From JBGSIZ01 sp041742255 (GTDB lineage Bacteria; Pseudomonadota; Alphaproteobacteria; Rhodobacterales; Rhodobacteraceae), in NCBI GenBank assembly GCA_041742255.1, contig JBGSIZ010000100.1, positions 1 through 5,431 on the forward strand: a DNA stretch of 5,431 nucleotides. Reading direction: 5' to 3'. The notes below the pieces were generated by a model, which was given only the letters and a program-made list of their open reading frames with translations, was not told the origin of the DNA and ran no database searches. Of this stretch, positions 1 through 5,143 are shown one piece after another (position 1 is the stretch's first letter; each line of letters opens with the position of its first letter). The position numbers and the translations under genes are program-made.

Positions 1-581
1 GCAGGATCGCCGCGCAGCCGGGCCATCCGACGTTGCACGGCCACGGTTTCGGGATCGTCCACGGGGCCTTGGTCGATCGCCAGATCGGGTTGGCTGTCAA
101 AGGTTTCGGCGGTGTTGACGGTGCGCCGCGCCTGTTCGCGGTCCGCTTCTTCGCGCAGGATCGCGGCGATGTTGGGGTCGAGCCCGAAGCGATCCCGGTT
201 GGGCGCAGGCGGCGGGGTGTCGTCCTGTTCATCCGGTTGATCGGCGTCTTCGTCCGGGTCATCGTGGATGGTGGCCATGGCCGGCATGGCAACCCTGCCC
301 GGAACGACCGTCTGGTCGGGTTCAGGTTCAGGGGCAGGTTGTGGGTCCGGTTGCGCCTGTGGTTCTTCCGCCTCGGTTGGCCACGCGGGTTCGGCTGTGG
401 GTTCGGTGACCGGTGGGATCACGGGCACGGCGGCGTCGTTGTTTTCGTCGGCCACGGATTGGCCGGGCTGTTCAAACCATGTGTTGCCGCAGTTCGAACA
501 CTGGACATCGCGACCCGCTGCCGGGATCACGTCATCGGGAACTTCGTACTGTGCCCCGCAATTCGGGCAGATCAGCCGCAT
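1..581 (-). CDS. Zinc-ribbon domain protein (MJ0042-type), 5' part, runs off left edge
   Basis: The frame is open from an ATG at 579-581 to the left edge: 193 whole codons with no stop. The C-terminus is missing. Residues 1-36 form a compact zinc ribbon with two Cys pairs, CPNC (5-8) and CSNC (28-31), followed by GNTWF, the pattern of the MJ0042/zinc_ribbon_5 family. Residues about 37-130 are low complexity, rich in Pro, Glu, Asp and Gln, and probably disordered. A more ordered charged stretch follows (FGLDPNIAAILREEADRE, about 132-149), which looks helical. In family members I recall, a transmembrane helix lies further toward the C-terminus, but that part is outside the window. AAGGA lies about 8 bases before the ATG and supports this start. 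The gene is divergent from ftsE. The biochemical role is unknown; zinc binding and a scaffold or regulatory role are inferences from the fold. Confidence 0.85.
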   Translation of the reverse strand, partial: MRLICPNCGAQYEVPDDVIPAAGRDVQCSNCGNTWFEQPGQSVADENNDAAVPVIPPVTEPTAEPAWPTEAEEPQAQPDPQPAPEPEPDQTVVPGRVAMPAMATIHDDPDEDADQPDEQDDTPPPAPNRDRFGLDPNIAAILREEADREQARRTVNTAETFDSQPDLAIDQGPVDDPETVAVQRRMARLRGDP

Positions 582-634
582 CTTTTGTTCCTTCTACTGC
601 CCAAGGCCTGCCACATCTTGTTATCGTTTTGTGT

Positions 635-663
635 TTTCTAGCAAGAGATCGCCGATTTCGCAA
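635..663 (-). promoter_or_regulatory. Possible sigma70-type promoter for the zinc-ribbon gene
   Basis: Read on the minus strand, TTGCGA (663-658) and TAGAAA (640-635) are separated by exactly 17 bp. Each matches 4 of 6 consensus bases. The spot lies about 54 bp upstream of the zinc-ribbon start codon, in the most AT-rich part of the divergent region. This is a pattern match only, and no equally good plus-strand promoter for ftsE was found. Confidence 0.35.
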
Positions 664-750
664 AGCAATTGCCGCAGTGATCGGACCGTGGGCAATTGAA
701 ACCCGCCGTTGTTTTAGGCAGAACACCCCCAGAGATCGAAAGGACCGCAG

Positions 751-1425
751 GTGATCGAACTAGAACAGGTGGCCTATTCCTATGGCGGGGGGGAATTGTT
801 TTCAGATGTGTCCCTGCGTCTGGCCCCCGGATCGTTCCATTTTCTGACCGGGCCATCGGGTGCCGGGAAAACCACCCTGTTGAAACTGTGCTACGGCGAT
901 CTGGTCGCCACCGCCGGACAGGTCCGGTTGTTTGGCGACGATGTGCGCGGCATGTCCCGCGACGCCATTGCCACCAACCGCCAGCGGATTGGTGTCGTGC
1001 ATCAGGATTGCCAATTTCTGGATCATTTGCCGGTGGCCGAAAATGTCGCGCTGCCGTTGATCGTATCGGGCCGGTCGTCCGAGGCGGCGGGCAATCTGGA
1101 GGATTTGTTGGCGTGGGTCGGTCTGACGGCCCAAGCCGCCCAATTCCCCCCCGAATTGTCCGGCGGCGAACGCCAGCGTGCCGCCCTGGCCCGCGCGGTT
1201 ATCATGTCCCCCGAGGCCATCATTGCCGACGAGCCGACCGGCAATATTGACTGGGAGATGTCCCAGCGGTTGCTGCGTTTGTTGGTCGAGTTGAACAGGA
1301 TGGGAAAAACCGTGTTGGTCGCCACACATGACATGAACCTGATCCGCGCGGCCAAAGCGCAGGTGTCCGTGCGCGTTTTGCGGTTGAAGGGCCATAAATT
1401 GCAGGCCGCGGCGGTGGACCTGTGA
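751..1425 (+). CDS. ftsE: Cell division ATP-binding protein FtsE
   Basis: ATPase of the FtsEX ABC-type complex, which works at the division septum on the cytoplasmic face of the inner membrane. ATP hydrolysis is transmitted through FtsX to periplasmic activators of peptidoglycan hydrolases. All ABC signatures are intact in the 224 residues: Walker A GPSGAGKTT (34-42), Q-loop with Q85 in VVHQD, signature LSGGE (136-140), Walker B AIIADE (156-161), D-loop NID (165-167) and switch His193. The length fits FtsE (about 220 residues). The start is GTG at 751, with AAAGGA (739-744) six bases upstream; no other start fits the family N-terminus MIELEQV so well. Its TGA overlaps the GTG of ftsX. A run of seven G (787-793) sits in codons 13-15. 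FtsE rather than LolD or another small ABC ATPase is decided by the adjacent ftsX. Confidence 0.95.
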   Translation: MIELEQVAYSYGGGELFSDVSLRLAPGSFHFLTGPSGAGKTTLLKLCYGDLVATAGQVRLFGDDVRGMSRDAIATNRQRIGVVHQDCQFLDHLPVAENVALPLIVSGRSSEAAGNLEDLLAWVGLTAQAAQFPPELSGGERQRAALARAVIMSPEAIIADEPTGNIDWEMSQRLLRLLVELNRMGKTVLVATHDMNLIRAAKAQVSVRVLRLKGHKLQAAAVDL

Positions 1426-2327
1426 AGATTGACCTGCCTCGCGCGCTGGCCTTGCTGGCCGGTGATCCGCAAGCCGACCGGGCCGTGCCGCCCACCGGGT
1501 TTACCGCCCGGTTGACCCTGTTCACATCAGCCGCGATGGCGTTTCTGGCGGTGTTCGCGCTGGCGTTGTCGTTGGCCACGGGCCGATTGGCGGACCGGTG
1601 GGCTGCCGAACTCGCCCAGACATCGACCTTGCGCATTTCCGCCCCCGAGGACCAGATGGCTGCCCAGACCGCCGCCGCGGTTCGCGTGTTGCAGACCACA
1701 CCGGGGATTGCCGAGGCCCGCCCGCTGACCGCTGATGAACAGCGCGCGTTGCTGGCCCCGTGGTTTGGCCCGGATTTGCCGGTGGAAACCCTGCCCATCC
1801 CGCAGTTGATTGAAATCATTGAGGATAGCGACGGTTTTGACGCCGCCGGTTTGCGCGCAAGACTGCAGGCCGAGGTGCCGGGTGCCATTCTGGACGACCA
1901 TACCCGGTGGCGGGAGCCCTTGGTCGCCGCTGCGGGCCGTTTGCGGTTGCTGGGCTTTGTCGCGATTGTTCTGATCGCCGGGTCCACCGCCGCGATGATC
2001 ACCATGGCCGCCCAAGCCGCCCTTGCCGCCAATTCCCAGGTGATCCGGGTGATGCGCCTTGTGGGGGCCCGCGACGGGTATATCGCGGGGGCGTTTGTGC
2101 GCAGGTTTACGCTGCGCGCGTTGTCGGGGGCGGCTTTGGGCACTGCTGCCGGGATGGCTGCTGTTTTGATGCTGCCGGGCACCGATGTGGCGGGCGGGTT
2201 TCTGACCGGCCTTGGGTTTCAGGGGTGGCATTGGGTTTTGCCCTTTGCGATCCCGCCGATGGCCGCCATTGTGGCCTTTGCCGCAACCCGCGCCGCCGCG
2301 TTGACCACATTGAGGAAGCAGACATGA
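1422..2327 (+). CDS. ftsX: Cell division permease-like protein FtsX
   Basis: Membrane partner of FtsE. The 301 residues show the FtsX topology: a short cytoplasmic N-terminus, TM1 (about 31-53), a periplasmic domain (about 55-172), TM2 (about 175-202), a cytoplasmic loop with the conserved RLVGARDGYIAGAFVRRF stretch (212-229), then TM3 (about 233-252) and TM4 (about 270-292). The periplasmic domain is the part that in other bacteria contacts EnvC-like or other hydrolase regulators; which partner is used here cannot be seen. The start is GTG at 1422, inside the ftsE stop (GTGA overlap), which implies translational coupling and matched dosage. It is somewhat shorter than the E. coli protein, mainly in the cytoplasmic N-terminus. 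The end overlaps the next gene by ATGA. Confidence 0.93.
   Translation: MKIDLPRALALLAGDPQADRAVPPTGFTARLTLFTSAAMAFLAVFALALSLATGRLADRWAAELAQTSTLRISAPEDQMAAQTAAAVRVLQTTPGIAEARPLTADEQRALLAPWFGPDLPVETLPIPQLIEIIEDSDGFDAAGLRARLQAEVPGAILDDHTRWREPLVAAAGRLRLLGFVAIVLIAGSTAAMITMAAQAALAANSQVIRVMRLVGARDGYIAGAFVRRFTLRALSGAALGTAAGMAAVLMLPGTDVAGGFLTGLGFQGWHWVLPFAIPPMAAIVAFAATRAAALTTLRKQT
2312..2318 (+). promoter_or_regulatory. Ribosome binding site deciding the acyltransferase start
   Basis: GAGGAAG lies at the end of ftsX, with its AGGA core 7 bases before the ATG at 2324. It supports starting the acyltransferase at 2324, overlapping the ftsX stop, rather than at any earlier start in the same frame inside ftsX. 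Confidence 0.75.
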
Positions 2328-3064
2328 CATATGCCGTTCAGTGGGTCCGGTCATTCCTCTTTGTGGTCATCATCTATTTCATGATGCTGCCCTATGCGAT
2401 TTTCTATCTGCCCTGGGCCATTGCCAGCCCCAAAGGTGCGATTGCCTGTTGCCATGGCTGGGCCCGGTTTGTGGTGTGGTTGGCCGGGTGGCTGGTCAAT
2501 CTGCGTAGCGAAGTGCGCGGCACCCCCCCCACCATCGAATGCATGGTGGCCGCCAAGCATCAGTCGTTCATGGATGTCATCATGATCTATGGCGCTGTTC
2601 CCGCTGGGAAATTCATCATGAAGCGGGAATTGATGTGGGCCCCCATATTGGGTCAGTATGGGTTGCGGATTGGCTGTATTCCGATCCGCCGGGGCAAGCG
2701 GAGTGTGGCGATCAAGCAGATGCTGGCCGATGTGACCGCAGGCCGTGCGATGCCCGGACAGTTGATTATCTATCCCCAAGGCACCCGCATCGCGCCGGGC
2801 GTCACCGCCCCCTACAAGGTCGGCACGGGCGCGTTGTATCAGGAATTGGGCCAGCCGGTGTTTCCCGTGGCCTGCAATGTCGGGGTGTTCTGGCCGAAAA
2901 AGGGGATTTACCGGAAGCCCGGTTTGGCCGTGGTCGAGTTCCTGCCGCCCATCGCCCCCGGTCTTCCGATCCCGGAGTTCATGGCCCAGTTGGAAGGGAT
3001 CGTGGAAACCAGGTCCAATGCGTTGATGGCTGAGGCCGGATTTGTCGTCGAAAAAGCCGTGTGA
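2324..3064 (+). CDS. PlsC-family lysophospholipid (1-acylglycerol-3-phosphate) acyltransferase
   Basis: 246-residue membrane-associated acyltransferase, expected to transfer an acyl chain to lysophosphatidic acid or a related lysolipid during phospholipid synthesis. An N-terminal hydrophobic segment (about 8-34) is followed by a second one (about 47-60). The four acyltransferase blocks are present in order: HQSFMD (79-84, the HX4D catalytic pair His79/Asp84), GCIPIRRG (117-124), YPQGTR (150-155) and PVFPV (178-182). In block III the usual FPEGTR glutamate is glutamine (Q152), which I believe recurs in alphaproteobacterial paralogues. The reading frame is open further upstream inside ftsX, but homology begins at MTYAVQW and an RBS precedes this ATG. 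ATGA overlap with ftsX indicates co-translation. An eight-C run (2523-2530) lies in codons 67-70. It could be the main PlsC or a paralogue with another lysolipid substrate, so no symbol is assigned. Confidence 0.9.
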   Translation: MTYAVQWVRSFLFVVIIYFMMLPYAIFYLPWAIASPKGAIACCHGWARFVVWLAGWLVNLRSEVRGTPPTIECMVAAKHQSFMDVIMIYGAVPAGKFIMKRELMWAPILGQYGLRIGCIPIRRGKRSVAIKQMLADVTAGRAMPGQLIIYPQGTRIAPGVTAPYKVGTGALYQELGQPVFPVACNVGVFWPKKGIYRKPGLAVVEFLPPIAPGLPIPEFMAQLEGIVETRSNALMAEAGFVVEKAV

Positions 3065-3069
3065 TTTCC

Positions 3070-3102
3070 CGTCGGTTTTGCGTCGGTATCCCGTCGGTGT
3101 GG
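3070..3102 (+). repeat. Three direct CGTCGGT repeats with exact 11-bp period
   Basis: CGTCGGT occurs at 3070-3076, 3081-3087 and 3092-3098, each followed by a variable 4-base spacer (TTTG, ATCC, GTGG). The first and third copies share a longer TCCCGTCGGT core (3067-3076 and 3089-3098). The array fills most of the 61-bp gap between the acyltransferase stop and the next gene. A 7+4 arrangement repeated once per helical turn resembles operators of OmpR/PhoB-class response regulators, but no regulator can be named from sequence alone. Confidence 0.6.
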
Positions 3103-3115
3103 TTTTTGCTGATGT

Positions 3116-3122
3116 GAGGTGA
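3116..3122 (+). promoter_or_regulatory. Ribosome binding site of the 3126 gene
   Basis: GAGGTGA lies with its GAGG core 6 bases before the ATG at 3126. It is a strong purine-rich match, supporting both the reality of the downstream gene and its chosen start. Confidence 0.75.
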
Positions 3123-3125
3123 AAA

Positions 3126-3695
3126 ATGGCCAGTCTGACCGGGCGGTTGGCCGCGATGGTGGTGGGTGCCGGATTGGCCGCGGCAGTGATCTGGGCGTGG
3201 CGCAGCGGCCCGGACAACCCGGACGACGCGCTGTTGCTGGCGGTTCTGCAGGATGTCTGTATTCCTTATGCTCAGGCCGATCGTTTGCCTGATCCCGCGT
3301 TGGTGACCCCGATCCCGTTGTCCGATCTGATCGTCACGACCGGGGGGCCCGCGCGCGATGCTGTTGGTGCCGCCCGAATGGCCGATGGACGATTCGAGTT
3401 GGTGTGGGGGCAAACCATGGGGAACGCCGCGCCAAGCCGATATTGTATCGCCACGCCCCTGTCAGTTGCGCCCGCGCCGGTGGGATTTGCCGTGCGCCCC
3501 GACGGGTTTGTCGCGTGGGTGACTGCGGAGTTGGCGGGGCTTGGTTTGGTTGCCGACCGGGACGCCGTTGATGACGTTCTGGGCACCGTAAGCTGGACGC
3601 GCCCCGGAGATGGCCCACAAACCGGGCTGCGCATTTCCATGGTGGCACACCGTGGATTGGTCACATTTGTGTTGGTGGCCGATGATGGCGCGTGA
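3126..3695 (+). CDS. Hypothetical membrane-anchored or exported protein, 189 aa
   Basis: I do not recognise a family. The N-terminus has a hydrophobic segment (about 8-24) after a short stretch with one Arg, followed by WRSG, consistent with a signal anchor or uncleaved signal peptide placing residues 27-189 in the periplasm. There are two cysteines, C45 (in LQDVCIPYAQ) and C107 (in SRYCIATP), spaced suitably for one disulfide. The body alternates short hydrophobic stretches with Gly/Pro turns, suggesting a beta-rich small domain. A good RBS (GAGGTGA) and consistent GC-rich codon use support a real gene. It follows the acyltransferase by 61 bp in the same direction, so it could be a distal operon member, or separately controlled through the 11-bp repeats just upstream. 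It ends 38 bp before the convergent GFA-family gene. Confidence 0.75.
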   Translation: MASLTGRLAAMVVGAGLAAAVIWAWRSGPDNPDDALLLAVLQDVCIPYAQADRLPDPALVTPIPLSDLIVTTGGPARDAVGAARMADGRFELVWGQTMGNAAPSRYCIATPLSVAPAPVGFAVRPDGFVAWVTAELAGLGLVADRDAVDDVLGTVSWTRPGDGPQTGLRISMVAHRGLVTFVLVADDGA

Positions 3696-3733
3696 CGCGG
3701 ACCCGTCTGCCGCCTGATCGCAGCGCCCCCAGA

Positions 3734-4108
3734 TTACCGCGCGTTTTGCGGCAGGTCGTCGGTGAGGGTGTAGTAGTCGCCTTTTTCCGCGACGAAGATG
3801 TGCATGCCGAGCGTGGTGCCGGTGGCCCCGTCAAAGGCCCCCATCGCCACCCCGATCCAGTCCCGGAACACCGGGTCCCAGAACAGCGTGCTGCCGCAGG
3901 TGCCGCAGAATCCCCGACGGACCTTTTCCGAGGATTGAAACCACGTGACCGACCCCGTCACCGTCAGCGCCGATTTCGCGACGTCGCAGGACGCAAAATA
4001 GTGCCCCGACGATTTGCGGCAGGCCGTGCAGTGGCAGGCGTCGGGCACTGTCAGGTCGCCCGCGACCGTGAACCGCACCGCGCCGCACAGGCATGACCCG
4101 GCGTGCAT
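3734..4108 (-). CDS. GFA-family (glutathione-dependent formaldehyde-activating enzyme/CENP-V fold) zinc protein
   Basis: A 124-residue single-domain protein with the complete GFA cysteine pattern: C6 and C8 (SCLCGAVRF), C25, C27 and C30 (ACHCTACRKSSG), and C68 and C71 (FCGTCGSTLFW). In the family these bind a structural zinc and a second site; glutathione S-hydroxymethylation was proposed for one member, but most members have no proven reaction. The length is typical. The ATG at 4106-4108 lies only 5 bases after the accA stop on the same strand, with no clear Shine-Dalgarno, which suggests expression by reinitiation after accA. The start is supported because the domain begins at residue 4. 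The stop is TAA. The substrate is unknown, and the link to accA may be only transcriptional. Confidence 0.9.
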   Translation of the reverse strand: MHAGSCLCGAVRFTVAGDLTVPDACHCTACRKSSGHYFASCDVAKSALTVTGSVTWFQSSEKVRRGFCGTCGSTLFWDPVFRDWIGVAMGAFDGATGTTLGMHIFVAEKGDYYTLTDDLPQNAR

Positions 4109-4113
4109 TTCGG

Positions 4114-5076
4114 TCAGGCCGCCAGCCCCTTGGCCCCGAGACCAAGGAATTTCTTGCGCCGGTTGTCCCGGATGTCCCGCCCTTTTTGCCCGTCGATTTC
4201 CGCCAGCATCGCCTGAATGGCGGTGCCCACGGCGGCGATGGTGGATTTCGGGTCACGGTGCGCCCCGCCCATCGGTTCCTTGATGATCTGATCACAGACC
4301 CCGAGTTCCCGCAGGTTTTGCGCGGTGAGCCGCAATGCCTCGGCGGCCTCGCGCATTTTTTCCCGGTCTTTCCACAGGATCGACGCGCAGCCTTCGGGCG
4401 AGATGACTGAGTAGACCGAATGTTCCAGCATCGCCACCCGGTTGGCGGTGGCAAAGGCCACGGCCCCGCCGGACCCGCCTTCGCCGATGATGACCGACAC
4501 GATCGGCACCTTGACCTGAAGGCATTTTTCGGTGGACCGCGCGATGGCTTCGGATTGACCCCGTTCTTCGGCCCCTTTGCCGGGATAGGCCCCGGGTGTG
4601 TCCACCAGCGTCACGATGGGCAGACCGAACCGGTCCGCAAGGTCCATCAGGCGGATCGCCTTGCGATACCCTTCGGGCCGCGCCATGCCGAAATTCCGTT
4701 CGATCCGGGATTTGGTGTCGTTGCCTTTTTCGTGCCCGATCACCATCACCGCCCGCCCGTCCAGACGCGCGATGCCGCCCATGACCGCGTGGTCATCGGC
4801 AAAGTTGCGGTCGCCGGCCAGTGGGGTGTATTCGTTGAACAACGCCTCGATGTAGTCGCGGCAATGGGGCCGGTCCGGGTGGCGCGCCACCTGACATTTG
4901 CGCCATGGCGTGAGGTCTGCGTAAAGCGCCACAAGCATATCGTGCGCCTTTTTGTCCAGCGCGAGCGCCTCTTTTTCCACGTCCATTTCGCTGTTGCCAC
5001 GTGCCATGGCACGGAGTTCTTCGGCTTTGCCCTCGATCTCGGCGAGGGATTTTTCGAACTCTAGGTAGTTGGTCAT
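4114..5076 (-). CDS. accA: Acetyl-CoA carboxylase carboxyltransferase subunit alpha
   Basis: Alpha subunit of the cytoplasmic carboxyltransferase (with AccD) that moves the carboxyl group from biotin-carboxyl carrier protein to acetyl-CoA, giving malonyl-CoA, the first committed step of fatty-acid synthesis. The 320 residues are colinear with E. coli AccA (319). Recognisable blocks are RHPDRP (65-70), LAGDRNFADD (86-95), GGIARLDGR (100-108), GHEKG (114-118), RNFGM (127-131), PEGYRKA (134-140), DTPGAYPGKGAEERGQSEA (159-177), IGEGGSGGA (197-205), SVISPEGCASILWK (223-236) and GGAHR (270-274). The oxyanion-hole glycines are intact. The ATG at 5074-5076 is preceded by GGAGA with 5-base spacing, and the protein begins MTNYLEFEKS as in the family. 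A longer frame from a TTG at 5130 is rejected. The GFA gene follows after 5 bp. Confidence 0.97.
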   Translation of the reverse strand: MTNYLEFEKSLAEIEGKAEELRAMARGNSEMDVEKEALALDKKAHDMLVALYADLTPWRKCQVARHPDRPHCRDYIEALFNEYTPLAGDRNFADDHAVMGGIARLDGRAVMVIGHEKGNDTKSRIERNFGMARPEGYRKAIRLMDLADRFGLPIVTLVDTPGAYPGKGAEERGQSEAIARSTEKCLQVKVPIVSVIIGEGGSGGAVAFATANRVAMLEHSVYSVISPEGCASILWKDREKMREAAEALRLTAQNLRELGVCDQIIKEPMGGAHRDPKSTIAAVGTAIQAMLAEIDGQKGRDIRDNRRKKFLGLGAKGLAA

Positions 5077-5081
5077 GGCAT

Positions 5082-5086
5082 TCTCC
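5082..5086 (-). promoter_or_regulatory. Ribosome binding site deciding the accA start
   Basis: On the minus strand GGAGA (5086-5082) lies 5 bases before the ATG at 5076. This favours the 320-residue product over an 18-residue N-terminal extension. Confidence 0.7.
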
Positions 5087-5101
5087 GGTGGCGTTGCCCC
5101 G

Positions 5102-5130
5102 ATATAAGGCGGGCCGGGGGGCGTTTGCAA
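5102..5130 (-). promoter_or_regulatory. Possible sigma70-type promoter for accA
   Basis: In the 67-bp gap before accA, the minus strand carries TTGCAA (5130-5125, 4 of 6 consensus bases), a 17-bp GC-only-like spacer, then the AT-rich TTATAT (5107-5102); shifted by one, TATATC matches 4 of 6. The contrast of an AT block in very GC-rich DNA, and a predicted 5' leader of about 20 bases containing the RBS, favour a real promoter. This is a pattern match only; read-through from the upstream racemase-like gene is also possible. Confidence 0.45.
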
Positions 5131-5143
5131 CGATAGACCGGGT

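Noticed and set aside
33..641. Plus-strand open frames opposite the zinc-ribbon gene
   Set aside because: The minus-strand reading gives a recognisable zinc ribbon with an RBS, whereas the plus-strand readings are Gly/Arg/Val- or Ser/Gly-rich repeats caused by the Pro/Glu-coding region.
601..750. Plus-strand sigma70 promoter for ftsE
   Set aside because: TTG-containing hexamers (for example at 618 and 696) lack a reasonable -10 box at 16-18 bp spacing. A promoter must exist here or upstream, but I cannot place it.
1907..2323. N-terminal extension of the acyltransferase frame, overlapping ftsX
   Set aside because: This stretch is an out-of-frame reading of ftsX with no acyltransferase similarity, and an RBS and ATGA overlap mark the start at 2324.
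1220..2354. Long minus-strand open frames opposite ftsE and ftsX
   Set aside because: They overlap two well-supported genes, show Ala/Arg/Ser- or Gln/Gly-rich nonsense composition, and have no recognisable domain.
2351..3217. Long minus-strand open frame (288 codons) opposite the acyltransferase
   Set aside because: It is antisense to a clear gene, has low-complexity His/Gly/Asp-rich composition, and is a product of GC-rich codon bias on the other strand.
3696..3733. Bidirectional terminator between the convergent genes
   Set aside because: Only a 4-bp GCGG/CCGC pairing is visible, with no T run on either side, so an intrinsic terminator is not supported.
4420..5064. Plus-strand open frame (214 codons) opposite accA
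   Set aside because: It is a mirror of the AccA coding strand, rich in His, Gly and Phe with no motif.
5077..5130. Longer AccA form starting at TTG 5130 (18 extra residues)
   Set aside because: The extra residues are Pro-rich and unlike AccA, the TTG coincides with the proposed -35 box, and the ATG at 5076 has a good RBS and the family N-terminus.
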